Below, one piece after another: positions 34,523-42,094 of a stretch of 64,000 nt of DNA. This DNA is from JAJDUF01 sp965214295 (lineage in GTDB: Bacteria > Chloroflexota > UBA11872 > UBA12225 > JAJDUF01). The translations under genes and the position numbers were made by a program. The notes beneath the pieces are model-generated. The model was not told the origin of the DNA. It saw nothing but the letters and a program-made list of their open reading frames with translations, and did not search any database. Numbering within the stretch: the stretch's first letter is position 1; every line of letters begins with the position of its first letter. Location of the stretch: the NCBI GenBank assembly GCA_965214295.1, contig OZ243944.1:2666001-2730000 (forward strand), written 5' to 3'.

Positions 34523-34595
34523 GTAGGGGCGCAACATGTTGCGCCCGTCATTGCGCCTGCGCTGGCCGCTCAGGCCAGGGCCGCAATCCAGGGGC
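34523..34595. repeat. Dispersed repeat with palindrome GGGGCGCAACATGTTGCGCCC
   Basis: The first 28 bases are identical to 62351-62378. The continuation (CCTGCGCTGGCCGCTCAGGCCAG) closely matches 63919-63941, where the palindromic part has diverged. The gene-free stretch 34466-34775 consists almost entirely of repeats. Confidence 0.7.
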
Positions 34596-34699
34596 CCCTC
34601 CCAGCGGTCATTGCTCTGGAAATAGCCCGTTCCGGCTGGCAGATCGCCCGGCACCGCGCCATGTTCATGGCCTGCGGTGGACTTGGCACGGCCATGGTC

Positions 34700-34760
34700 A
34701 TTCCCGCGCAAGCGGGAATCCACGTCCCCCCGCCGCAGCGGGGGGACTATAGAGGGGCTA
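34700..34760. repeat. Composite repeat: ATTCCC palindrome plus CCCC/GGGG hairpin
   Basis: ATTCCCGCGCAAGCGGGAAT (34700-34719) followed by a CCCCCCGCCGCAGCGGGGGG hairpin and CTATAGAGGGGC. Same composite order as at 19850-19910. Confidence 0.7.
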
Positions 34761-34775
34761 TCCCATCCGCCGGGC

Positions 34776-36176
34776 CTAGCGCAGCCCCAACTCGCGCAGC
34801 CGGGCCAGCAAGTATTCCTGCGGCCGGTTGCCCTTCACCCGGTTGCAGTGCGAGCATAGCAGTTGCAGATTGTCCGGGTGGTTCGTGCCGCCCCGCGACT
34901 GGGGAATGATGTGATCGATGTCGAATGCCCGGAACGGAAACTCCGTGTCACAGCCTGCACAGCGTCCTTCCTGCTGGCCGAACAGCACGTGTTTCTGCTG
35001 GCGATACGGCGGCAGCGTACCCACGTCCGTTCGGCGCGGGATGTCCGTTCTGGCCGTCACCAAGCCCGCGATGTCCGGCCGGTTCGCGGTGAGGCTGGCT
35101 GTTAACTCGGCGAGGCGCACCTTGACGAGCTCCACGGCCTTGGGCGAGAGGTCAATGCCAATCCACTGCCGCCCCAGCTTCTCGGCCGCCACACACGCCG
35201 TCGCACAGCCCGCGAACGGGTCCAGCACCAGGTCGCCGGGGTTGCTGCTCGCCGCGATGATCCGCTCTAGTAAAGCCAGCGGCTTCTGCGTTGGGTAGCC
35301 GGTCCGTTCTTTCGCTTGTGCTTGGACCGGCCTTATATCATCCCAGATGCTATCCACCGGGTTGCCCGGCATTTCGTCGAGGTAGCGTTTCTGGCTCGGC
35401 ACTGCCCCAGGCCGTGATTGCACCACACGCCTTTCCTCGTAGGCCCGTTGCATGCGTTCCCGAGTCCAGCGCCAGACGCGCGTCACGCCGAGAAACTCAT
35501 AGGTCAGGTTGGGGCGATTGCGGTTTGGATTGGTCAGGTCAGAAAGGCGATAGCGGCGCCCAGTGTCCGGCTCGACATGTCGGTAGAACTTTTGCACATA
35601 CTCCGGGTCATACGGACGGTAGCTGCGATGCCAGGTGAAGTCATCGGATACGCTGTAGTAGAGCAGGTAGTCAGCGTTGTTCGGATAGCCCCGGAAGGAG
35701 AGTCCTTTCGCATTCGTTCGCCGCCAAGTAATCTCACTCCGAAAGTTGACTGCCCCAAACACGGCATCCATTAGCCCCTTGAGATAGTGACTGGCCGTCG
35801 GGTCGCAATGCAGGTAGAGACTGCCGGTGTCCTTGAGGACGCGGCGCATTTCGAGCAACCGGACCGCCATCATGCACAGATAGGCTTGCATCCCCTTGCC
35901 ATTGGTCAGGCCGGCGGCCTGGAGCAACTGGTACACCGCCGGGTGCTGATCCGCAATCAGACCCATCCACGCCATATCGAGGTCGGAGAGCGTCCAGCTA
36001 TCCTTGAAGGCTGCGCCGGCAGCTTTGCTCCCGACCGGCGCAGCGTACTCGCGATTGCTATTGAACGGCGGATCAAGATAGATCAGGTCCACGCAGTCGC
36101 TATTCATACCCCGGAGGATGTCGAGGTTATCGCCGGTCCAGATAGTCTTGTCGGCGAAGTTCGCCTCAGCCATCAA
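34776..36176 (-). CDS. Site-specific DNA methyltransferase fused to a C-terminal HNH endonuclease domain
   Basis: 466 residues. Residues 1-~345 form a beta-class amino-methyltransferase: catalytic motif IV DPPFN (~residue 35), LYLHCDPTASHYLK (~121), YPTQKPLALLERII (~298) and SAM-binding motif I DPFAGCATACVAAE (~320), with IGIDLS after it. Residues ~385-466 form an HNH domain: CAGC (zinc Cys pair), FDIDHIIPQSRGGTNHPDNL and CSHCNRVKG (second Cys pair). GGAGGT lies 5 nt before the start. It follows the unknown membrane-anchored gene by only 17 nt, so the two form an operon. A single-chain methylation plus cleavage protein suggests restriction-modification or another DNA-defence role. Confidence 0.88.
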   Translation of the reverse strand: MMAEANFADKTIWTGDNLDILRGMNSDCVDLIYLDPPFNSNREYAAPVGSKAAGAAFKDSWTLSDLDMAWMGLIADQHPAVYQLLQAAGLTNGKGMQAYLCMMAVRLLEMRRVLKDTGSLYLHCDPTASHYLKGLMDAVFGAVNFRSEITWRRTNAKGLSFRGYPNNADYLLYYSVSDDFTWHRSYRPYDPEYVQKFYRHVEPDTGRRYRLSDLTNPNRNRPNLTYEFLGVTRVWRWTRERMQRAYEERRVVQSRPGAVPSQKRYLDEMPGNPVDSIWDDIRPVQAQAKERTGYPTQKPLALLERIIAASSNPGDLVLDPFAGCATACVAAEKLGRQWIGIDLSPKAVELVKVRLAELTASLTANRPDIAGLVTARTDIPRRTDVGTLPPYRQQKHVLFGQQEGRCAGCDTEFPFRAFDIDHIIPQSRGGTNHPDNLQLLCSHCNRVKGNRPQEYLLARLRELGLR

Positions 36177-36193
36177 TCACCTCCTTCTCGGCG

Positions 36194-37477
36194 TTACTCG
36201 CTGCTATCTTCCTTCTTGATCTTCCGGTCAATCCACCGTTCTAACAACCGGTTGCCAAGTGGATGTTGCAACATTCTATAAATAACAGGATGTTCCTGGG
36301 AAAACCAATCCCTATTCACACAGTAAGACCACTTGTCTTCCAGCTTATTTTTCAGCTCTCTATAGTAAGAGTCAGTCGGCAGTTGCAACACATCCTTTTG
36401 ATAGAACTCCGTTTCGATTTGTTGGCGCTTCTCTTCTTTCCAATCGCGTGAGCGGCGTGACCTCGCCCAAGTATTTCCCACACCGTCTTCAAACCAAAGA
36501 TGTATCCAACCTCTATCCTCGCGCCAGTATAGCAAATTTTGAGACAGAAGAGGCTGTTCCCGTTTTGCTATCCATTGGTGGTGATAAAGACTAGAACTCA
36601 CATACACCCTTCGGTTATCTCCGTCAAAATGTCTATTCAACTCTTCTATATCTACTGCTTGCTTAGGAACTTCCAAGATATAGTCGATACCCGGCACACT
36701 CCCTTCGCCCACACCGGGGAACTCTACCCCTAATATCTGGCCCCGTGATGTATCTACGTACTCTGGCACTATGGCGTTAGGCGGCAGAGGGTGCCAGATA
36801 TTATGATCTATCTCCAGCATCTCAGCAACATCGAAAAAGGTGTAAATTTTTGTAAAAGGCTGATGCAATCTCCTGATATGATTTTTGATAAACTGTTCGC
36901 CATCCGTGCTAATCGTGTATGAAACGGAATGATTGCTGCCATTGTCGGATGTCTTATCGAGATACCCTCTTTCTGAGAGCTTAGTCACGTATCGAGAATA
37001 ATCGACACGAATGACTAGCTGATCAGCATCGAATACCGGGCCTGGTGCGGTCTTCTGAGGCCCTGGATCCTTACGAGGCACCGCGTTTATACGCGAATAG
37101 TGACGACTATGTTGTTTGACGTAGAATGGATATTTATCAGCCGTCAGGGCGGCGAGCGGACGGCTATCCTGGTCGAAGTAATCGTCATTATTCAGAGCGG
37201 CGAGTGGATAGTTATGCCTCAGATATTCAAGAAAAGCATCTTCATCTGTAAAGACTGTCAGCGTGTTGGGCTGTTGCCTGTAAGACTGGACGATAGCCTT
37301 CAGTATATCCCACTCCCCATCAGTCAGTGTCTCTCGCTCCCGACGTTCTTTCCCCATCTGCCGAACACTCACAATAGCCAGACTAAGAGTTCCTATCCCA
37401 GCTAGCCAGGAGCCGCCATGCTCAGATACCCAGGAACCGACTGTTGATGCTGCGAGTGTCCAATCGAAACCGCTCAT
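36194..37477 (-). CDS. Membrane-anchored protein of unknown function, operon partner of the methyltransferase-HNH gene
   Basis: 427 residues, not recognised. The N-terminus has one hydrophobic segment (~residues 22-40, SWLAGIGTLSLAIVSV) followed by RQMGKERRERE, so a cytoplasm-facing anchored protein is likely. Residues ~50-70 and ~145-190 look like parts of a winged-helix domain (DGEWDILKAIV; then KLSERGYLD, SVSYTISTDGEQFI). The C-terminal half is rich in Trp, Tyr and His. AGGAG lies 6 nt before the ATG at 37477. The gene is clearly AT-richer than nearby genes, indicating transfer. Close linkage suggests it regulates or works with the methyltransferase-nuclease. Confidence 0.75.
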   Translation of the reverse strand: MSGFDWTLAASTVGSWVSEHGGSWLAGIGTLSLAIVSVRQMGKERRERETLTDGEWDILKAIVQSYRQQPNTLTVFTDEDAFLEYLRHNYPLAALNNDDYFDQDSRPLAALTADKYPFYVKQHSRHYSRINAVPRKDPGPQKTAPGPVFDADQLVIRVDYSRYVTKLSERGYLDKTSDNGSNHSVSYTISTDGEQFIKNHIRRLHQPFTKIYTFFDVAEMLEIDHNIWHPLPPNAIVPEYVDTSRGQILGVEFPGVGEGSVPGIDYILEVPKQAVDIEELNRHFDGDNRRVYVSSSLYHHQWIAKREQPLLSQNLLYWREDRGWIHLWFEDGVGNTWARSRRSRDWKEEKRQQIETEFYQKDVLQLPTDSYYRELKNKLEDKWSYCVNRDWFSQEHPVIYRMLQHPLGNRLLERWIDRKIKKEDSSE

Positions 37478-37543
37478 CTTCAACTCCTGTAGTGTGCGGT
37501 TGCGTTCCCCGTCGGGAGACCCGATCCGCCGTCCTCACCCCCG

Positions 37544-38899
37544 TCAGAAGGTGGCGCCGTCGAATTCGATGGTCTTGGCCAGCCCGCGCTGGAAGTCCAG
37601 GTACTCGGCGCGGCTGAGGCGCGGCTGATACTCTCCCAGGAGCGCCCGTGCCTGCCGTGCATCGTCGGCCAGCAGGTCAATGACCGTCATCGCCATCACT
37701 TTCGCCGGCAGCAGCACGGCGTTTTCGTAGTCCTTGACGTAGTAGTTGTTGCCGTGCCCGGTGCCTGTCGCGCCGGCGGCGTAGGGATGGATGCCCGGCA
37801 TGATCTGCGTCAGGTCGCCCATGTCGGTCGAGCCGCCGCGCGTCTCTACCTCGCGTACCTCGTCGGCGCCGACCAGCGTGACCGCGTTGTCCTTGTAGAG
37901 CGCCGTCAACTCCGGGTCGTTGCAGAGCGGTAGGTAGCCCGGTAGGGTCTCGATCCGCACTTTGGCCCCCACGCCCAGCGCCCCGGCTTGCAGCGCCCGA
38001 TCCACCTTGCGGTTCGCGTCGGTGATTGCCTTCAGCGTGCGACCGCGGACGTACGTCTCCATCCGCACCTCGGCCGGCACCGCATTCACGATGTCCCCGC
38101 CGCGCGTAATGATCGGATGCACGCGGATCATATCCTGGTCGCGGAACGTCTCCCGATTGGCGTGAATCGCCTGTAAGGCCAGTGTCGCCGCGTTGAGCGC
38201 GTTGATGCCGCGGTGGGGTGCGCCCCCGGCATGGGCGGCGTGGCCGAGAAAGGTGATCTGCTTGACTACGCACCCATTGGAGGACTCGCTGACCCCGGTG
38301 AGGCCGTCGGCGCGGTTCGAGCTGGTATGGACCATCATCGCCATATCCACGTCGTCGAACGCCCCCACCCGCAGCAGCTCCGGCTTGCCGCCGAGGAACT
38401 CGATCTTCCCGGCCGTTCGCAGGCCCAAGCGGTAGCCCACCTCGACGTATTCCTCGGCCGGCACGGCCATACACGCCACACGGCCGGACAGCTCCGACAG
38501 CACGCCGGACTTGGCGAGGCCGGTTGTGGTACCGATCATGGTGGCGATTTGCGCGTTGTGCCCGCAGGCGTGGACGGCGCCGGTCGTCCGGTCTGCCGCC
38601 GGATGGTCGGCCACGATGAGCGAGTCCAACTCACCCAGCACGGCAATCGTGGGGCCGGGCGCGCTGCCGGTGAGGACGCCTTTCACTCCCGTCAGCGCCA
38701 GGTCCGTCTCGAAAGGGATGCCGAGCGCGCGAAAGCGCGCCGCGACCTGTCCGGCCGTGCGCGTCTCTTTGAAGCCCAGCTCCGGGTGCCGGAAGATGTC
38801 CTCGGCCAGGGCAACCAGGCTATCCGCGTGTTGATCAATCTCCCGACAGACCCGCTCCTTCAGGTCGGCAATCGGCGTTGCGCTGGCTGTCACACTCAT
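37544..38899 (-). CDS. M20-family metallopeptidase/amidohydrolase
   Basis: 451 residues. Family M20D-like: RHPELGFKET (~residue 38), VHACGHNAQIATMIG (~105) with the metal-binding His, PAEEYVEVG (~145) with the catalytic Glu pair, a dimerisation insert with GHAAHAGGAPHRGINALNA (~200) and TDMGDLTQIMPGIHPY near the end. It resembles p-aminobenzoyl-glutamate hydrolase and N-acyl amino-acid amidohydrolases. An AGGAGG directly precedes the ATG at 38899, tight spacing that could favour the GTG two codons later. The substrate is unknown. Confidence 0.88.
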   Translation of the reverse strand: MSVTASATPIADLKERVCREIDQHADSLVALAEDIFRHPELGFKETRTAGQVAARFRALGIPFETDLALTGVKGVLTGSAPGPTIAVLGELDSLIVADHPAADRTTGAVHACGHNAQIATMIGTTTGLAKSGVLSELSGRVACMAVPAEEYVEVGYRLGLRTAGKIEFLGGKPELLRVGAFDDVDMAMMVHTSSNRADGLTGVSESSNGCVVKQITFLGHAAHAGGAPHRGINALNAATLALQAIHANRETFRDQDMIRVHPIITRGGDIVNAVPAEVRMETYVRGRTLKAITDANRKVDRALQAGALGVGAKVRIETLPGYLPLCNDPELTALYKDNAVTLVGADEVREVETRGGSTDMGDLTQIMPGIHPYAAGATGTGHGNNYYVKDYENAVLLPAKVMAMTVIDLLADDARQARALLGEYQPRLSRAEYLDFQRGLAKTIEFDGATF

Positions 38900-39108
38900 C
38901 CTCCTCACCGGGCTATGATCGTTTAACGTCACTGGGCCGGGCCGGTATTCTCCTGACGGTCGCTTCTCCCGGCGGCGGTACTCCGTCGCGTGCCTCCTCG
39001 CCGCCGGAGTGCAGGAACAGTGTAGCGGTACGCTGCCCCGCCCGTGTACCGAGGTGGCAGCACGCTGCCCATCTCTCTCCGAAGCGGGAAGGCCAAGGGG
39101 GCCAGTCC

Positions 39109-39903
39109 TCACCCCCTCCGCGCTACCCAGATTTGCTCGCCGCCATACCGGAATGGTCCGCGCTCGTAGCTGCCGTACAGCGCCTCGACCGCAAACCCAC
39201 TCAACTCAAGGAGGTGCTGCATCTCGTACCGATACACCCAGCGCAGCGTGAGCGGTGCATACGTCTTTGCGACCACCCGCCCGTCGGCGTCCAGCTCCTC
39301 GAAGATACGCTCTTCCTCGATGATCTGCTGCGTCGGGTCGTAGTGGAGCGTTACCCAGACGACCACCCGGCGGCCCGTTTCGGGATGCCTGAACTCGCTG
39401 TCCTTTTGTAGGGCGGAGCCAAGCGTCCCAAGATGGGCAACGATCTTGTCCAGTCGGGGATCAAAGATGTTGAACACGAGGCGACCATCGTCGGCCAGGT
39501 GGTCGCGAATACAACCTAGTGCCTGGCGCTGGTCCGCTGGGGTCATCAGGTGTAGGAAAGAACGGGACGGGATCGTGATGAGCTTGAAACGCTGATCGAG
39601 CGAGAACGAACGCATGTCTCCTTCGACCAGCTCGATGCGCTGCTGCGTCGCGTCGGGTAGCTCGGCGATCTTTTCCTGAGCAATCGCGAGCATCGCCGTT
39701 GAGCGGTCCAGACCCACGACCGTCAATCCGGCCGCAGCGACCGGTATCAGGACGCGCCCGGTGCCGCAGGCTAGCTCGAGCACCGGCGACCCGGCCTGCC
39801 GCGCCGCCTCCACGTAGAAGGCCACGTTGCTGCGCTCGCCCTCTAGTCCCTCCCGCCCGAAGGTGCAGTCATAGAACGCCGCGGCGACCTGGTAGAAATC
39901 CAC
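39109..39903 (-). CDS. Class I SAM-dependent methyltransferase
   Basis: About 264 residues from the GTG at 39903 (AAAGGG upstream). Longer in-frame starts would translate a dispersed repeat (39923-39983) and are less likely. Motif I VLELACGTGRVLIPVA (~residue 42), VVGLDRS, VEGDMRSF (~93), then LADDGRLVFNIFDPRLD. The C-terminus (EMQHLLELSGFAVEALYGSY) is like that of the methyltransferase at 22146, suggesting two related small-molecule methyltransferases. Substrate unknown. Confidence 0.82.
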   Translation of the reverse strand: MDFYQVAAAFYDCTFGREGLEGERSNVAFYVEAARQAGSPVLELACGTGRVLIPVAAAGLTVVGLDRSTAMLAIAQEKIAELPDATQQRIELVEGDMRSFSLDQRFKLITIPSRSFLHLMTPADQRQALGCIRDHLADDGRLVFNIFDPRLDKIVAHLGTLGSALQKDSEFRHPETGRRVVVWVTLHYDPTQQIIEEERIFEELDADGRVVAKTYAPLTLRWVYRYEMQHLLELSGFAVEALYGSYERGPFRYGGEQIWVARRG

Positions 39904-39922
39904 AATACATATCCCTTTCGTC

Positions 39923-39983
39923 ATCCCAACAGAACCCGGAATCCACTTCCCCCTGCACAGCGGGGAGGCCATAGAGGGGCCAG
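39923..39983. repeat. Composite dispersed repeat (degenerate first part)
   Basis: A weak ATCCC...GGAAT palindrome followed by TTCCCCCTGCACAGCGGGG and AGGCCATAGAGGGGCCAG. The second part is nearly the same as 43583-43619. A further ATTCCC-type half palindrome occurs at 39999-40018. Confidence 0.6.
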
Positions 39984-40042
39984 CGCCCCGGCCATCCTGG
40001 ATTCCCGCGCCAGCGGGACTGACCGGGAAATGTCAACGCAGC

Positions 40043-40426
40043 CTAGCGTTCGCCGGCTCGCTGCCAATGCTCGTGTATGCGCCGTAGCTCCTGAGCAAAG
40101 AAGGTCCCATCAGCGGCGCCGTCATAGCGTCCGAGCCGCTGCGCCAGCTTGAAGAACCCCTTGCCCGGCCGCCCCGTTTTCGCCCCGACGACGACTACCG
40201 ACAGCAACGGCCGGCCGGCTACATGCTCGGCCGAGGAGATGGCTCGCAGGATACCGGCTACCTCCCTGGCTGTAGCCGGATCGTCCATGTCCCAGCCGAC
40301 CGCCGCGGCCAGGTCGTTGTAGGTAACTTTCTGCCCTGCCCGCGCCACCGCGCGCAGCCGCGCCGCGATGCGCTCGACGCTGACAGCTACGGCTTGGTCA
40401 TCCGTCCGCTCGCTGTGGAGTGCCAT
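40043..40426 (-). CDS. Hypothetical protein, third gene of the HEPN operon
   Basis: About 127 residues from the ATG at 40426; an ATG at 40450 is also in frame. It overlaps the upstream gene. Helical N-terminal half (VERIAARLRAVARAGQKVTY), then NDLAAAVGWDM, which resembles a small helix-turn-helix or alkyltransferase-like fold, and a LLSVVVVGAKTGRPGKGFF strand-turn motif. No transmembrane segment. I do not recognise the family. Gene overlap suggests it works with the preceding small protein. Confidence 0.55.
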   Translation of the reverse strand: MALHSERTDDQAVAVSVERIAARLRAVARAGQKVTYNDLAAAVGWDMDDPATAREVAGILRAISSAEHVAGRPLLSVVVVGAKTGRPGKGFFKLAQRLGRYDGAADGTFFAQELRRIHEHWQRAGER

Positions 40427-40742
40427 GTAGGTAGTGATCGCGCTCGGCATCCGTCAGCGTGTCGAGCGTACTCTGCGGCAAGAAGATCGGACTGATTGCG
40501 ACATCATCGAAGACCAGAAAGTCGGTTGCCTTCTCGGAGAGCTGCCCTTCCAACTCCAGATCATCCTCAACCGGAGCGTATATATTCAAATGCCACGTGT
40601 CCTCTTCCAAACCCGGAATAAGGTGATACGTCGCCGTCGGGTATCGTACCTGCACCAGTTTCTTGAATGCCGCTACATAGCGGGAGAGGTCGGGTTCTTC
40701 CGGCGTGTTCGGTTGCTCTTGCTGTGCCGTTTTCGTAGTCAT
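40398..40742 (-). CDS. Small hypothetical protein downstream of the HEPN gene (possible degenerate MNT-like partner)
   Basis: 114 residues. It starts 3 nt after the HEPN stop and overlaps the next gene, so it is translationally coupled. The segment WHLNIYAPVEDDLELEGQLSEKATDFLV and the following AISPIFLP have the strand-helix layout of the C-terminal part of minimal nucleotidyltransferases, which are the usual HEPN partners, but the catalytic GSxxxG...DxD is absent. The MNT link is tentative. Confidence 0.5.
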   Translation of the reverse strand: MTTKTAQQEQPNTPEEPDLSRYVAAFKKLVQVRYPTATYHLIPGLEEDTWHLNIYAPVEDDLELEGQLSEKATDFLVFDDVAISPIFLPQSTLDTLTDAERDHYLHGTPQRADG

Positions 40743-40745
40743 GGC

Positions 40746-41177
40746 TCATTCTCCCCCTGTAGCATCACCGGAAACACTGGGCCGTAGCCGGTCCTGGACG
40801 GCAGTGACCAGCCTGCGGCTCAACGTTACCGCTCGTTCCGCTTGGCGCCGCGACACCGACTCGTACTCATAGTCGGCTCGCACCCGCCAGTCCCATAGGT
40901 CCTCCAGCGCACGGTGGAGCGAGGCTGGATACCGTTTGCGCCGGTAGATAAGTCTACCACTCTACTCGCTCCGCACCTGGCGGTGTGATAAGGACTTTCC
41001 CCGGCGTCCGCGGGGTCGAATGCCTTCTCTCCAGAGCGCAGCCACCGCGGCCAGAAACGCTGCATAGTAGGCTCGGTTGGCGGCATTGTTCGCTGCGTCT
41101 GCGGCAAGCTCTCGTTCGGCCCCTGCCAGTGCCTCTTCCGCTTTGCTCAGATAGTTGGCAGCAGTATCGCTAACCAT
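40746..41177 (-). pseudogene. HEPN-domain protein gene interrupted by an in-frame amber codon
   Basis: Reading through the TAG at 40962-40964 (codon 72) gives a continuous 143-codon HEPN-like protein. Before it: YLSKAEEALAGAERELA and ANRAYYAAFLAAVAALWREG, the classic HEPN helix pair. After it: SLHRALEDLWDWRVRADYEY and AERAVTLSRRLVTAV, the conserved C-terminal helices. Both halves are in the same frame, so a single C/G-to-T-type change or recoding explains it. HEPN proteins are often RNase toxins or adaptors in toxin-antitoxin and defence loci. The ATG at 41177 has a weak AAAGAG site. Confidence 0.75.
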
Positions 41178-41201
41178 GGTCTCTTTTTGGTGTATTCACT
41201 C

Positions 41202-41975
41202 CTACCGCAGGAGACGGCCACCGTCCACGACGATGGTCTCGCCGGTCAGGAACGTGGAATGAGTGGCGAGGCTGACGATCACGTTGGCCACGTCGTCCGC
41301 GCCGGCCGGCCGGCGCATGAGCGCGTCTTGGGCCAGCCGCTCCACGTGCTCCTCGTGCCCCGCCACCCAGCGCGTCTTGACCACCCCCGGCGCGACCACG
41401 TTGACGCGGATGTCCGGCGCCAGCCCGTGCGCCAGGGAGCGCGTCAAGGTAATCAGGGCGCCCTTGGAGGCCGCATAAGGCATGCTGCTGCCGATCCCGC
41501 TGAACGCAGCCACCGACGCCACGTTGACCACCAGGCCGGAGCCTTGCCGGCGCAGGTGCGGCACCGCTGCCCGCGTGCAATAGAAGGCGCCCTTGACGTT
41601 CACGGCGAAGATGCGATCCCAAATGTCGTCGGTCAGATCGTCGAGCCGCTCGAACGGCACGAAATGGGTCGTCCCGGCGTTGTTGATCAGGATGTCCAGC
41701 CGGCCGAACGCCTTGACTGTTTGCCCAACCATCTCGCGGACCGCAGCGTCATCGCTGACGTCGGTCTGGCAGAGCAGGGTGCGGACACCCAGCGCCGCCA
41801 CGTCGTCCTGCGTCTCCCGCGCCTCCGCCTCGGAGCGGGAGTAGTTGATGACCACCGCGGCGCCCTCCCGCGCAAAGGCAAGCGCCGTCTCCCGCCCGAT
41901 ACCGGTCGCCGAGCCGGTTATCAGCGCGATCCGACCGTCCAGACGGGCGGTGTTGGCACGCGGGCTTGTACTCAT
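41202..41975 (-). CDS. Short-chain dehydrogenase/reductase (FabG-like)
   Basis: 257 residues. Classical SDR: TGxxxGxG cofactor motif as TGSATGIG (~residue 18), NNAGTTH (~94), catalytic Ser in NVASVAAFSG (~146) and YxxxK as YAASK (~160), with the usual C-terminal LVRR-type loop and SLATHSTFLTGETIVVDGG. NADP-dependent reduction of a keto compound; the substrate is not evident. It ends 24 nt before the HEPN gene starts on the same strand, so the HEPN operon may be read from its promoter. Confidence 0.9.
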   Translation of the reverse strand: MSTSPRANTARLDGRIALITGSATGIGRETALAFAREGAAVVINYSRSEAEARETQDDVAALGVRTLLCQTDVSDDAAVREMVGQTVKAFGRLDILINNAGTTHFVPFERLDDLTDDIWDRIFAVNVKGAFYCTRAAVPHLRRQGSGLVVNVASVAAFSGIGSSMPYAASKGALITLTRSLAHGLAPDIRVNVVAPGVVKTRWVAGHEEHVERLAQDALMRRPAGADDVANVIVSLATHSTFLTGETIVVDGGRLLR

Positions 41976-42094
41976 CAGCGGGCCTCCAAGCGGAATCTAT
42001 GGGTGCCTGTCATTCCTATGAAAAATACCCCGAATCCGTCATTCCTGCGCCAGCAGAAATCTTGCGGCGGCGCTCTGGCAGTGTCGAGTAGTAT

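Noticed and set aside
34494..34760. Cluster of short palindromes considered as a CRISPR array
   Set aside because: Repeats are of different families, spacing is irregular and there are no cas genes. They are dispersed REP-like repeats.
39903..39972. Longer N-terminus for the methyltransferase gene (start at 39972)
   Set aside because: The extra codons are the translation of a dispersed intergenic repeat. The GTG at 39903 has a better RBS.
40826..41107. A 93-codon minus-strand frame overlapping the HEPN gene
   Set aside because: Another frame of the HEPN gene. The HEPN frame continues on both sides of the TAG and matches the family.
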